This document shows, in pieces, positions 1 through 9,318 of a stretch of 64,000 bases of DNA. Position 1 is the first letter of the stretch. The number at the start of each line of letters is the position of its first letter. A program made the position numbers and the translations under genes. The notes beneath the pieces were generated by a model. It was not told the origin of the DNA. It ran no database searches and saw only the letters and a list, made by a program, of their open reading frames with translations. The stretch covers positions 2,294,001 through 2,358,000 of the forward strand of contig NZ_CP119520.1 of the NCBI RefSeq assembly GCF_029223865.1, written 5' to 3'. Origin of the DNA: Telluria mixta. GTDB lineage: Bacteria > Pseudomonadota > Gammaproteobacteria > Burkholderiales > Burkholderiaceae_D.

Positions 1-1089
1 CTGTACGCGCTCGATGCGAAGACGCGTACGCTGCAATGGCTGTATCACGCGCGCGGCGGCATTGCCTCCACGCCGGCGGTGGCCGACGGTACCGTCTACT
101 TCCTCGACCGGGCGGGCAGCGTGCATGCGCTCAAGGCCGACGACGGTTCGCCGCGGTGGACCTTCCGCACGCAGGGCGAGGCGATATTCTCCGCGCACGG
201 CATGTTCGGCATGCCGCGCGACGGCCAGCCCGTGCCCGATCCGTGGGACCTGTACCTGTCGTCGCCGCTGGTCCATGACGGCAAGGTCTACGTCGGCAGC
301 AGCAATGGCCACGTGTATGCGCTCGACACGAAGGACGGCAAGCTGGCCTGGGCATGGCGCACGGGCGGCATGGTGCATTCCTCGCCCGCGCTGGCGGGCA
401 GGAACATCGTCGTGGGCAGCTGGGACGGTGCGGTCCATGCGCTCGATGCGCAGACGGGCGAGCAGCGCTGGCGCCACCAGACGGGCGTCGAGCAGAAGAC
501 CAGCATCATGTTCGGCATCCAGGCGTCGCCCGCCGTCGACGGCGACACGGTCTACGTCGGCTCGCGCGACGGTTTCCTGTATGCGCTCGACGCGGCCGGC
601 GGCCAGCCGAAGTGGCGCTACGACGCGCAGGGCAGCTGGGTCGTCGGCACGCCGGCGATGGACGGCGACAGCGTGTACGTCGGTACGTCGGACACCGGCC
701 TGCTGCTGGCGCTGGACAAGCGCACCGGCCGCGAACGCTACCGCTTCGAGACGAAGGTGTGGACGTTCGCATCGCCGCTGCGCGTGGCGGACGTCGTCGT
801 GGCGGCGTCGATGAAGGGAGAACTGGTCGCGCTCGATGCGGCGACCGGGCGCGCGCGCTGGTCGTGGCGCGGCGACGCGCTCGCCGTGAACGACGGCCGC
901 GTGATCGACACGGCCACGGGCAAGCTGGACACGAAGAACATGTACAAGGGCGGACCGCACGCGCTGTATTCGGCCGTCGAATACGTCAAGCGCCTCGGCG
1001 CCTTCGTCGGTTCGCCGGCCTGGTACGACGGCCGGCTGATCGCGGCCACCGCAACAGGCGAGGTGTTGTTCTTCGAACCGCAGCACTGA
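1..1089 (+). CDS. PQQ-like beta-propeller repeat protein (5' end missing)
   Basis: The frame is open from base 1, so the start and any signal peptide lie upstream; 362 residues are visible. They consist of repeated blades with the pattern YALD-x-x-x-G-x-x-W (for example VYALDTKDGKLAWAWRTGG and VHALDAQTGEQRWRHQTG), each followed by a SSPAL/SPAV-type strand, as in PQQ-like beta-propellers of the BamB/quinoprotein fold. No dehydrogenase catalytic motif or c-type haem motif (CxxCH) is visible, so this is probably a periplasmic binding or scaffold propeller and not an alcohol dehydrogenase. It ends 209 bases before a secreted GH2 glycosidase on the same strand and may belong to the same glycan locus. 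Substrate and function cannot be read from the sequence. Confidence 0.8.
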   Translation: MYALDAKTRTLQWLYHARGGIASTPAVADGTVYFLDRAGSVHALKADDGSPRWTFRTQGEAIFSAHGMFGMPRDGQPVPDPWDLYLSSPLVHDGKVYVGSSNGHVYALDTKDGKLAWAWRTGGMVHSSPALAGRNIVVGSWDGAVHALDAQTGEQRWRHQTGVEQKTSIMFGIQASPAVDGDTVYVGSRDGFLYALDAAGGQPKWRYDAQGSWVVGTPAMDGDSVYVGTSDTGLLLALDKRTGRERYRFETKVWTFASPLRVADVVVAASMKGELVALDAATGRARWSWRGDALAVNDGRVIDTATGKLDTKNMYKGGPHALYSAVEYVKRLGAFVGSPAWYDGRLIAATATGEVLFFEPQH

Positions 1090-1097
1090 CGGGCGGC

Positions 1098-1185
1098 TTT
1101 ACTAAAACGCTGCGCACCGCTGTCCGCGCGGCGGGTAGCGTCTTTTGACCATCAATCGCGGCGAGTTTAGTAATCACCACTAAAC
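1098..1185. promoter_or_regulatory. TTTA(G/C)TAAA-type operator region upstream of the GH2 gene
   Basis: This spacer holds TTTACTAAA at 1098-1106 and an inverted repeat GTTTAGT (1165-1171) / ACTAAAC (1179-1185) with a 7-base spacer. The same 9-mer in its other orientation, TTTAGTAAA, occurs at 4800-4808 ahead of the neighbouring TonB receptor. Repetition in two promoter regions of one glycan locus suggests a shared regulator-binding site. The regulator is not in the window. Confidence 0.5.
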
Positions 1186-1298
1186 AGCGCCGCAAAGCCT
1201 TTCCGGCGTTTGACCCTCCTACCGGCCGGATGCAGAATCCGCCGCACAACGATCCCGGCCGTCCGCGCCGGGACTTCATGCTTTTCCCGGAGACCATC

Positions 1299-4200
1299 AT
1301 GCGCCACGCCAGTTCGGGCCTGCCTACGCCCGTCGCCCGCCCGCCCCGTTCCCTGAACACGATACTCGCTGCCCTGCTGCTGGCGGCGTCCGCCGCCCAC
1401 GCGGCCACGTGGGGACCGTTCAACGCCGAATTCCCGGCCGCCGCCGATGGCCTGGTCAAGAAGGCACCCGCGGGGGTGACGCTGACGGCGCAGCGCGTCG
1501 CCATCGGCGGCTGGTTCAAGCCGTCGGAGGCCGCGCGCGGTACCGCGCTGCTGGCCGGCGCGGACGGCATCGGCTACCTGTGCAGCGTGGACGGCACGCT
1601 GGCGTTTTGCGGCGCGGGCGTGACTCTGCGGAGCAGCGTACCGTTGCCCGCCGGCGCGTGGACCCATGCGGCGGCCAGCCGGGACGGCCGCCACGTCGTC
1701 CTGTACGCGAACGGCAGGGAAGTGGCGCGGCAGGAGGTGCAGGGCGCCACCGTGGCCACCGCGGCCGCCGCGCAGATCGTGATCGCACCCCGCACCGGTA
1801 CCGATGCCGCGTTCGCCGGCCGCGTGGCCGGGCTGACGCTGGCGGACGAGGCGCTGGATGGGCAGGCCGTCGCGCGGCTCGCGGCGACGCCGCCAAACGA
1901 AGGCATGATCGTGTTCGAGACCGGCAGCCCGCACTGGCCGCTGCAGACCCGCCAGATGGCCGGCCAGCCCGCGCCGCAGGACGCGTGGACGCTGCCGCAG
2001 AGCGCGACGCCGCCCTCGAAGCCTGTCGCCGTGCCGGCCTACGCCGGGCCGGCGCTGGAACCGCGCGGTGCCAACGAATGGACGATCCGAGCGTGGACGC
2101 TGCAATCGGCGGACCAGGCACCGGGATCCGCGCAACAGATTGCCAGCGGCGGCTACGACGCGTCGCGCTGGTACAAGGCCACGGTGCCGGGCACCGTGCT
2201 CACCACGCTCGTCGACCGCGGCGTCTATCCGAGCCCGGCGTATGGCCTCGACAACCTCGCGATTCCGGAAAGCCTCAGCCGCCAGGACTGGTGGTACCGC
2301 ACCAGCTTCACGCTGCCGCGCGGCCATCGTCCCGGCCGCCACCTGTTCGTCACGTTCAAGGGCATCAATTACGCATCCGAGATCTGGGTCAACGGCCGCC
2401 GCGCGGGCACGACGCGCGGCGCCTTCGTGCGCGGCAGCGTCGACCTGGGACCGTACCTGAATCCGACAGGCGAGAACGTCATCGCCGTCAAGGTGTCGCC
2501 GCCGCCGCATCCCGGCATCGCGCACGAGGAATCCGTCGCGGCCGGCGTCGGCGAGAACGGCGGCGTGCAGGCGCAGGACGGCCCGACCTTCATCGCCACC
2601 GAGGGCTGGGACTGGATCCCGTCCGTCCGCGACCGCAACACGGGCCTGTGGCAGGACGTCGTCCTGCGCAGCACGGGCGACGTGCGCGTGGGCGATGCGC
2701 ACGTGATCACCGCGCTCGCGGACGACCATCGCGAGGCCGACGTCGGCATCGAGGTGCCGGTGACGAACCTGTCGAACAAGACCGTGCGCGCGACCGTGCG
2801 CGCCACCATTCGCGACCGGGCGGGATCGATGCAGCCCATCGTCGTGAGCCGCACGCTGGACGTGGCACCGGGCACGCATACCGTGCGCTTCGCCTCGAAG
2901 GACTTCGCCGCGCTGAAGGTGAAGCAGCCGCGCCTGTGGTGGCCGAACGGCTACGGCAAGCCGGAGCTGCACGACCTCGACGTCGACGTGCTGCAGGGTG
3001 CGGCGCTGTCCGACCATGCACGCACCGCGTTCGGCATCCGCAGCGTGACCTACGAGCTGTCGCTGGTCGACCGCACGGGTCACCTGCGCCGCGTGGAGGC
3101 CGATTTCACCAGGGCGCACGCGCTCGGCGTGCGCATCACCGATGCCCGCCACGAGGCGCTGCGCAAGGTCGCGGGCAACCAGTGGGCAACCGGTTTGCGT
3201 GCGGAAGCGGAGGGCACGGCCGCGATCCGCGAACTGGCCGATGCCGGCAGCCTGACGCCGCACCTCGTCATCAAGGTCAACGGCGTGCGCATCGCGGCGC
3301 GCGGCGGCAACTGGGGCATGGACGACTTCATGAAGCGCGTCGACCGCGCGCGCCTGGAACCCTATTTCCGCCTGCACCGCGACGCCCACGTGAACATCAT
3401 CCGCAACTGGGTCGGTCAGAACACGGAAGAGACGTTCTTCGAGCTGGCCGACGAGTACGGGCTGATGGTGCTGAACGACTTCTGGGCCTCGACGCAGGAC
3501 TACAACATCGAGCCGCAGGACGTCGACCTGTTCATGGCGAACGCCGTCGACGTCGTCCGGCGTTTCCGCAACCACCCGTCGATCGTCGCCTGGTTCGGCC
3601 GCAACGAGGGCGTGCCGCAGCCGGTGCTGAACGAAAAACTGGAAGCGCTGATCTACGCGGAAGACGGCACGCGCTGGTACACGGGCAGTTCGAATCGCGT
3701 GAACCTGCAGAACAGCGGCCCGTACGATTATCAGCCTCCCGAGACGTATTTCACGACGCACGGTAAAGGCTTCGCCGTCGAGGTGGGCACGCCGTCGTTC
3801 CCCACGCGCGAAGCGTTCGAAGCGGCCGTGCCGGCGTCCGAGCGCTGGCCGCTGGGCGACACCGCCGCGTACCACGACTGGCACCCCAGCGGCAACGGCC
3901 GCGTGGAACCCTTCATGAAGGCCCTCGAGCGCCAGTACGGCGCAACGGCGTCGCTCGCTGACTTCGAGCGCAAGGCGCAGCTGATGAATTACGAATCGCA
4001 CCGCGCGATTTTCGAAGGCATGAATGCGGGACTGTGGCGCGAGAACAGCGGCCGCATGCTGTGGATGACGCAGCCGGCCTGGCCGAGCACGATGTGGCAG
4101 ATCCTCAGTCACGACTACGACACGCACGCCGCCTACTACGGCACGAAACACGCGTCCGAACCCGTGCACGTGCAACTGAACCTGCCCGGCTACGCGGTCG

Positions 4201-4778
4201 ACGTCATCAACAACCCGACCGCGCCGCTTAACAACGTGCGCGTCGCTTTCGAGGCCTGGACCGTCGACGGCCGGCTCGCGGGCCGCGGCGCCGCCACCGT
4301 CAGCGTGCCCGGCGTGGCTACGTCGGGACCGATCGATCTCGGCATCGCGCCGCTGCTGGCGCGCGAAGGCCTGCTGGTCGTCAAGCTGACCTTGACCGAC
4401 GGCGCGGGCCGCACGCTCTCGGACAACGTGTACTGGCCGTCGGCGAGCCCGGAGCGCCAGCGCGGTCTCGATACGCTCGCCGGCGTGCCGGTGACCGTGC
4501 GCGCATCCGCCCGGACGGAGGGCACGGTGCGCAAGGTGGACGTCACGTTGACCAATCCGTCCAGGGTGCCCGTGTTGAACACGAAACTGACCCTGCTCGA
4601 CGCGGCCGGCGCGCGCGTGCTGCCCGTGTACTGGTCGGACAACTACGTGGCGCTGATGCCGGGCGAAAGCCGGACCGTCAGCGCCGAATTCGCGGGCGGA
4701 CAAGATGGGCTCAAGGTCGCCGTGCGCGCCTGGAACGGCCCGGAACAGGCAGTGGCGGTGGACGCCGCGCAGCCTTGA
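1299..4778 (+). CDS. secreted GH2-family glycoside hydrolase with N-terminal LamG-like domain
   Basis: Start chosen at 1299 because GGAGA lies five bases upstream and the product begins with a signal peptide ending near AASAAHA; an in-frame ATG at 1230 lacks both. The 1159-residue product has, in order: a concanavalin A/LamG-like domain (about 40-200), a GH2 sugar-binding jelly roll (about 250-400), an immunoglobulin-like GH2 domain, a TIM barrel (about 600-900) and C-terminal beta domains. In the barrel, FGRNEG places the likely acid/base Glu near residue 770, and AVEVGTPSFP places a likely nucleophile Glu near 828. This resembles the exo-beta-glucosaminidase/beta-mannosidase branch of GH2, but the exact sugar is an inference. 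The extra lectin-like domain may help it bind a polymer. It is followed by a TonB receptor on the same strand. Confidence 0.85.
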   Translation: MRHASSGLPTPVARPPRSLNTILAALLLAASAAHAATWGPFNAEFPAAADGLVKKAPAGVTLTAQRVAIGGWFKPSEAARGTALLAGADGIGYLCSVDGTLAFCGAGVTLRSSVPLPAGAWTHAAASRDGRHVVLYANGREVARQEVQGATVATAAAAQIVIAPRTGTDAAFAGRVAGLTLADEALDGQAVARLAATPPNEGMIVFETGSPHWPLQTRQMAGQPAPQDAWTLPQSATPPSKPVAVPAYAGPALEPRGANEWTIRAWTLQSADQAPGSAQQIASGGYDASRWYKATVPGTVLTTLVDRGVYPSPAYGLDNLAIPESLSRQDWWYRTSFTLPRGHRPGRHLFVTFKGINYASEIWVNGRRAGTTRGAFVRGSVDLGPYLNPTGENVIAVKVSPPPHPGIAHEESVAAGVGENGGVQAQDGPTFIATEGWDWIPSVRDRNTGLWQDVVLRSTGDVRVGDAHVITALADDHREADVGIEVPVTNLSNKTVRATVRATIRDRAGSMQPIVVSRTLDVAPGTHTVRFASKDFAALKVKQPRLWWPNGYGKPELHDLDVDVLQGAALSDHARTAFGIRSVTYELSLVDRTGHLRRVEADFTRAHALGVRITDARHEALRKVAGNQWATGLRAEAEGTAAIRELADAGSLTPHLVIKVNGVRIAARGGNWGMDDFMKRVDRARLEPYFRLHRDAHVNIIRNWVGQNTEETFFELADEYGLMVLNDFWASTQDYNIEPQDVDLFMANAVDVVRRFRNHPSIVAWFGRNEGVPQPVLNEKLEALIYAEDGTRWYTGSSNRVNLQNSGPYDYQPPETYFTTHGKGFAVEVGTPSFPTREAFEAAVPASERWPLGDTAAYHDWHPSGNGRVEPFMKALERQYGATASLADFERKAQLMNYESHRAIFEGMNAGLWRENSGRMLWMTQPAWPSTMWQILSHDYDTHAAYYGTKHASEPVHVQLNLPGYAVDVINNPTAPLNNVRVAFEAWTVDGRLAGRGAATVSVPGVATSGPIDLGIAPLLAREGLLVVKLTLTDGAGRTLSDNVYWPSASPERQRGLDTLAGVPVTVRASARTEGTVRKVDVTLTNPSRVPVLNTKLTLLDAAGARVLPVYWSDNYVALMPGESRTVSAEFAGGQDGLKVAVRAWNGPEQAVAVDAAQP

Positions 4779-4799
4779 GCGTGCGCGACAAGCTGCTTG

Positions 4800-4808
4800 T
4801 TTAGTAAA
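4800..4808. promoter_or_regulatory. TTTAGTAAA motif upstream of TonB receptor
   Basis: This is a single near-palindromic TTTAGTAAA, 22 bases after the GH2 stop and 120 bases before the receptor start. It matches the motif at 1098-1106 and one arm of the repeat at 1165-1185. Confidence 0.45.
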
Positions 4809-4927
4809 GACGAAGAAACTGAAAGGTGTCCGGCGAATTTCTTTGATTTTACGAATTCTGGTTGAAATACTCGTTGATACGTGACCGGTTCGCCGGCACG
4901 CAGAATTCAAAAAACCAAGGAGATATG

Positions 4928-7585
4928 ATGCTGCATCCAATCAAACGGACGGCCATGAGCGTGGCCGTCGCCAGTGCCTGCACCCTCGCCGCCATGCCCG
5001 CCTGGGCGCAGGCAGACACCAAGCCCGCGCAGTCCGCCGACACGATCCCGGAAGTGACGGTGACCGCCACCCGCTTCAGCACCTCGCTGCTCAAGACGCC
5101 CGTCGCCGTGACGGCGTTCTCGCAGGACCAGCTGACCCGCAAGGGCGCCACCAACATCCGCGACCTCGCCAACGAGATCCCCAACGTCACCATCGACTCG
5201 GGCCTGGACAACGGCGTGCAGATCACGATCCGCGGCATCACGTCGACCAACTTCACCGAGACGGGCGACCCGGCCGTGGGCTTCCACGTCGACGGCCTGT
5301 ACTCGCCGCGGCCGCAGGGCGCGCAGGCGCTGATGTTCGACATCGACCAGCTCGAGGTGCTGCGCGGTCCGCAGGGCACGCTGTTCGGCCGTAACTCGAC
5401 GGGCGGCAGCGTCAACGTCATCACGGCGAAGCCCGACTTCAACGGCAACTACGGCCGCGTCGAGACGGACTTCGGCAACTACAACAAGAAGCAGGTCAAC
5501 TGGGTGCAGAACGTCGTCGTCAACGACAAGCTGGCGCTGCGCGGCTCCTTCATGCGCGTGCGCCGCGACGGCTACGCCGACCAGCACCAGGACCTGTCGG
5601 AAGCGAACGTGCCGTCGAAAGGCTGGATCCTGAACGGCGTGCCGGACGTCGACATGCGCTACAACCGCCAGGTCCGCCCATCCGACTACTACACGAACCA
5701 GAACGAATGGGCCGCGCGCCTGCAGGCGCTCCTGCGCGTCAACAAGGACCTCACCCTGCATGCCGCGTACGAGCACTTCCAGGATTCGGGCGCGGGCTAT
5801 GCGTTCTTCCGCGATTGCGGCGCCGGCGTCGGTACGCGCTATGCCTGCACCAACGACGAGTTCTATATCAACGTCAACGTGCCGGGCCAGACCGACATGA
5901 AGATCCACACGGTGCGCGCGGGCGCGGACTGGAACGTCAACGACCGCACGTCCGTCAGCTACAACTTTGCCGTCGCCGACCAGCGCCGCAGCCAGATCTC
6001 GGACGACGACCTGGGCCTGCAGAACGCGCCGTCCTGGGCCGACATCGCCCCGTTCCCAAATACGAAGGACGGCAACTGGGGCACCTGGCCGCTGCGCGAC
6101 ACGTGGCACCGCACCGCGGATTCGCGCTACCTGTCGACCGTGCACGAACTGCAGCTCAAGCAGCAGCTGGGCTCCCTGAAATACGTGACCGGCCTGTTCT
6201 GGATGCACGAGCGTAACCGCATCGACTACGAGATGACGGAAGCGATCCAGAAACCGTTCGGCGATCCGGGCAGCGTGGTGTACGCGCAGCCGAACCGCCA
6301 GATCGATTCGAAGGCCATCTTCGGCCAGGCCGACTGGAACTTCGCACCGAAGTGGACGGCCACGCTGGGCGCGCGCTACAGCCGCGATTCAAAGGAAGAC
6401 AAGGGCGGCAAGGTGTACGGCGCCAACTGGATCGGCAACCCGGCCTACTACCGCGGCCTGTACGACCGCGGCATCCCGGGCACGCCGGGTTTCACGATCC
6501 ACGACGGCACCGACCTGACGCAGCAGATGGGCTGGGCCGGCGGCGGTCCGATCGCCTATGCCGGCTACGCCAACGCGACCAACAACGATCACAAGGAAAC
6601 CTGGGGCAAGACGACGTGGCGCGCCGGCCTGCAGTACCAGATCACGCCGCGCCAGATGGCGTACGCCTCCGTGTCGACGGGCTACAAGGCGGGCGGCTTC
6701 GCGGACAAGGTCGACAGCTGCAACTACCACCTATGCGCCGCGACGGGCAAGCCGGGCGAGGCGACGTTCCTGCCGTACGGCCCGGAGACCGTCACCAACT
6801 ATGAACTGGGCTGGAAGGGCCGCTTCCTGGACAACCGCCTGAGCCTCTCGGCCACCGCCTTCTACATGCGCTACAAGGACATGCAGCTGACGGGTAACTA
6901 CTTCATCAACCAGATCATCCCGGACAACGGGCTGCCTTGCCCGGCCGACCAGCCCAAGTGCGACGTGTACGAAGCCTGGCGCACGATCAACGTGGGCGAC
7001 ACCCGCATCCCGGGCCTGGAACTGGAGTGGGACTACAAGCCGTGGCGCGGCGCGCGCGTGGGCGGCGGCTTCGCCTTCATCGACACGAAGGTGCACGGCT
7101 TCTACAACTACAGCGACGACTACCAGTGCGGCGACGTGCGCGCGGAATTCGGCGTCCAGCCTTGCCCGGCCATCTACAACGGTCCGGACAAGTCCCTGCT
7201 GGGCCGCCGCCTGTACGACATCGACGGCAACCACCTGCCGAACACGCCGAAGTACCAGGTCTACCTGAACTTCTCGCAGGAGTTCGAGCTGCCGGGCGGC
7301 TACCGCCTGACGCCGTACGTGAAGGTGAACTGGCGCGACAAGGCCTATTTCGACCTGCGCAACTCGGACTGGGCCGGCATCGGCCGCTACCAGGCCGCCT
7401 ACGCGCTGGCCGATGCGTCGGCACGCCTCGATTCCCCGGATGGCAACTGGTACGCGGAAGCCTACGTGCGCAACGTGACGGACAAGCGCGCCAAGACGAG
7501 CAGCGATTCGCTGTGGGGCGGCTTCATGAAAGCCACCTACGTCGAGCCGCGCATGTATGGCATTCGTGCTGGTTTCAACTACTGA
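4928..7585 (+). CDS. TonB-dependent outer-membrane receptor
   Basis: The product is an outer-membrane barrel for energy-dependent uptake, presumably of oligosaccharides released by the adjacent hydrolases. AAGGAG at 4917-4922 best fits the second of two adjacent ATGs (4925, 4928), giving 885 residues. A signal peptide ends at PAWAQA. A TonB-box-like EVTVTATR follows, then the plug with RNSTGGSVNVITAKP, then the long beta-barrel, ending in the aromatic GFNY expected of an outer-membrane beta-barrel. Size and the missing N-terminal signalling domain fit the FecA-independent class common in glycan loci. There is no SusD-like partner, as is usual in Proteobacteria. It is convergent with the ThuA-like gene. 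Confidence 0.92.
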   Translation: MLHPIKRTAMSVAVASACTLAAMPAWAQADTKPAQSADTIPEVTVTATRFSTSLLKTPVAVTAFSQDQLTRKGATNIRDLANEIPNVTIDSGLDNGVQITIRGITSTNFTETGDPAVGFHVDGLYSPRPQGAQALMFDIDQLEVLRGPQGTLFGRNSTGGSVNVITAKPDFNGNYGRVETDFGNYNKKQVNWVQNVVVNDKLALRGSFMRVRRDGYADQHQDLSEANVPSKGWILNGVPDVDMRYNRQVRPSDYYTNQNEWAARLQALLRVNKDLTLHAAYEHFQDSGAGYAFFRDCGAGVGTRYACTNDEFYINVNVPGQTDMKIHTVRAGADWNVNDRTSVSYNFAVADQRRSQISDDDLGLQNAPSWADIAPFPNTKDGNWGTWPLRDTWHRTADSRYLSTVHELQLKQQLGSLKYVTGLFWMHERNRIDYEMTEAIQKPFGDPGSVVYAQPNRQIDSKAIFGQADWNFAPKWTATLGARYSRDSKEDKGGKVYGANWIGNPAYYRGLYDRGIPGTPGFTIHDGTDLTQQMGWAGGGPIAYAGYANATNNDHKETWGKTTWRAGLQYQITPRQMAYASVSTGYKAGGFADKVDSCNYHLCAATGKPGEATFLPYGPETVTNYELGWKGRFLDNRLSLSATAFYMRYKDMQLTGNYFINQIIPDNGLPCPADQPKCDVYEAWRTINVGDTRIPGLELEWDYKPWRGARVGGGFAFIDTKVHGFYNYSDDYQCGDVRAEFGVQPCPAIYNGPDKSLLGRRLYDIDGNHLPNTPKYQVYLNFSQEFELPGGYRLTPYVKVNWRDKAYFDLRNSDWAGIGRYQAAYALADASARLDSPDGNWYAEAYVRNVTDKRAKTSSDSLWGGFMKATYVEPRMYGIRAGFNY

Positions 7586-7597
7586 TCGGCACTCGCG

Positions 7598-7625
7598 CGT
7601 CGTCCCCGCCTTCGCGGGGACGACG
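7598..7625. repeat. REP-like palindrome
   Basis: A perfect 12-base stem CGTCGTCCCCGC / GCGGGGACGACG with a CTTC loop lies between convergent genes. It has no T run, so it is not a standard terminator. Related sequences occur at 50589-50692 and 56307-56393. Confidence 0.7.
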
Positions 7626-7637
7626 CTTGATCTGCCC

Positions 7638-8402
7638 TTAACGTTGCTGCCCCTTGCCCGTCGCCGCCCACCAGATCCCGCCCATCAGGTGGGCCAGGTA
7701 TTGCGGGTCGCGGTACATGTCGCCGTTGTGGCCCAGCAGCGTGACGAACACGCGGCCCTTTTCGACCGTGTGGTACCACGCCACCGGGTGGTCCTTGCCC
7801 ATGCCCGTCGACACCTGGCCGGGCCAGATCTTCGTGACGTCGTAGCTGGATTCATCGATGTTCAGCACGGGGTGGATGGCGACCTTGTACGGGTTCGTCG
7901 TCTCGTACCACTCGTCGCTCCACATCCAGCGCGGCGGGATGCCGAACGTCGCGGGGAACGTTTTATCCACGACGTCGACGGCGCCCGTCTGCAGCATCGG
8001 ATGCGTCTTGAACGAGCGGCCGACGAGCTTCTCGTACCACACCCACCCGTTCGGCGGCGTGATCGCGGCGCGGTGCACGACGACGGCATTGCCGCCGTCC
8101 CGCATGTACGCCTCGAACTTCGCGCGCTGTGCCGGGTTCAGTTCCTCGCCCGGCGTGTTGAGGAAGACGACGGCCGCGTACTGCTTCAGATCGCCGTCGA
8201 ACACCTCGGGCTTGTTCGTGTAGTTGAACTCGAACGCGTGCAGCTTGGCCAGCTTTTCCAGGCTCTCGCGCGCGATCGGGATGTATTCGTAGTGGTACTT
8301 GTTGGGGATGGCCAGCACGAGCAGCTTGTACTGGACGTCCGCCGCCCATGCCGCTGGCGTGGCCAGCAAGGCCGCGACCAGCGTCGACACGATCAGTTTC
8401 AT
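7638..8402 (-). CDS. secreted ThuA-like domain protein
   Basis: The 254-residue protein has a signal peptide ending near PAAWA and then a ThuA-like (class I glutamine amidotransferase-like fold) domain. This is seen in the opening KLLVLAIPNKYHYEYIP, the AVVFLNTPGEEL strand-loop, GGNAVVVHRAA and, near the end, the family-typical TLLGHNGDMYRDP. ThuA-like proteins occur in trehalose and other sugar loci and have been linked to keto-sugar metabolism; no reaction can be assigned here. AAGGA precedes the ATG. It is the last gene of the gluconate/TonB operon, ten bases after the alpha/beta hydrolase gene. Confidence 0.85.
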   Translation of the reverse strand: MKLIVSTLVAALLATPAAWAADVQYKLLVLAIPNKYHYEYIPIARESLEKLAKLHAFEFNYTNKPEVFDGDLKQYAAVVFLNTPGEELNPAQRAKFEAYMRDGGNAVVVHRAAITPPNGWVWYEKLVGRSFKTHPMLQTGAVDVVDKTFPATFGIPPRWMWSDEWYETTNPYKVAIHPVLNIDESSYDVTKIWPGQVSTGMGKDHPVAWYHTVEKGRVFVTLLGHNGDMYRDPQYLAHLMGGIWWAATGKGQQR

Positions 8403-8412
8403 GACAATCCTT

Positions 8413-9318
8413 TCAAGGTGCGGGTACGCCTTCCGGCTTGCGCGAATTACTCCCGATACTGCGCGGGATGAGCCAGCCGCCGTCGGCGAGCCAGTCCGCC
8501 AGGCGATCCGGCCAGTGCTGCAGCGAGATGCGTTCGCCGCGCTGGCCCACGTTGAACGCGTGGTCCGTGTCCGCGTACAGGTGCAGCTCGGCCGACACGC
8601 CGGCTTTTACCAGTTGCTGGTACAGCGTGATGGTCGGCGGCATGCAGCACGTGTCGCGCGAGCCGGCGACGAGGAACGCGGGCGGCGCCCCGTCCACGGT
8701 GCTGGCGGGAGAACCCAGCGGCCCGGGATACACGAGCACCTGGAAGTCCGGGCGCGCGCTCTGGCGGTCCAGCGCATCGGCTTTTCCGCGTTGTGCAGGC
8801 TCGGGATTGTCGGCGACGAGCGACACGAGTTCACCGCCCGCCGAGAAACCCATGATGCCCACGCGCTGCGGATCGATGCCATAGTCTCCCGCATGCGCGC
8901 GCACCCAGCGCACGGCGCGCCGCAGGTCGGCCGCGCCGTCGCCTTCGATGCTGTAGCCGGCGGAATCGGGATCGCGCGCCAGCCGGTATTTCAATACGAA
9001 GGCCGTGACGCCCATGCGGTTCAGCAGCTTGGCCGCCACGACGCCCTCGTTCTGGAACACGAGCATGCGATGCCCGCCACCCGGCACGACGACGATCGCC
9101 GCGCCGTTCGCATGCCGCGGATCCGCGCGCAGCACCGTCAGCGACGGGTCGTGCACGTTGCTGACATACGCACCGTCCGTCAGCTTCTCGGGCTCGCCGT
9201 GGCGCTTTTCGGAACCGGGCGCGCCGTCGGGCCACAGCTGAACGGCCTGCTGGGCGAGGGCACTGCCGGCGCAGCCCAGCGCCAGCACGCCGGAGACGAT
9301 CAGGCGCTTAGTCCACAT
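8413..9318 (-). CDS. secreted alpha/beta hydrolase (acetyl-esterase/BD-FAE-like)
   Basis: The 301-residue product has a signal peptide ending at GSALAQ. It shows the core of the bacterial carbohydrate-esterase type of alpha/beta hydrolase: an oxyanion segment VVPGGGHRML, the nucleophile elbow GFSAGG, and a late DTDHAFN containing the likely catalytic His. This type commonly removes acetyl or feruloyl groups from plant polysaccharides, which fits the operon; the actual ester is unknown. Its start overlaps the end of the upstream beta-helix gene by 11 bases, indicating translational coupling, and it has only a weak ribosome-binding site. Confidence 0.85.
   Translation of the reverse strand: MWTKRLIVSGVLALGCAGSALAQQAVQLWPDGAPGSEKRHGEPEKLTDGAYVSNVHDPSLTVLRADPRHANGAAIVVVPGGGHRMLVFQNEGVVAAKLLNRMGVTAFVLKYRLARDPDSAGYSIEGDGAADLRRAVRWVRAHAGDYGIDPQRVGIMGFSAGGELVSLVADNPEPAQRGKADALDRQSARPDFQVLVYPGPLGSPASTVDGAPPAFLVAGSRDTCCMPPTITLYQQLVKAGVSAELHLYADTDHAFNVGQRGERISLQHWPDRLADWLADGGWLIPRSIGSNSRKPEGVPAP

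Noticed and set aside
1..1089. PQQ-dependent alcohol or glucose dehydrogenase
   Set aside because: Only propeller repeats are visible; no haem motif or dehydrogenase active-site pattern, so gluconate production from glucose cannot be claimed.
1167..4940. Very long open frame on the minus strand, opposite the GH2 gene
   Set aside because: It is Arg/Ala/His-rich with no domain and exists because high-GC third positions suppress stops on the opposite strand; the + frame has clear GH2 domains.
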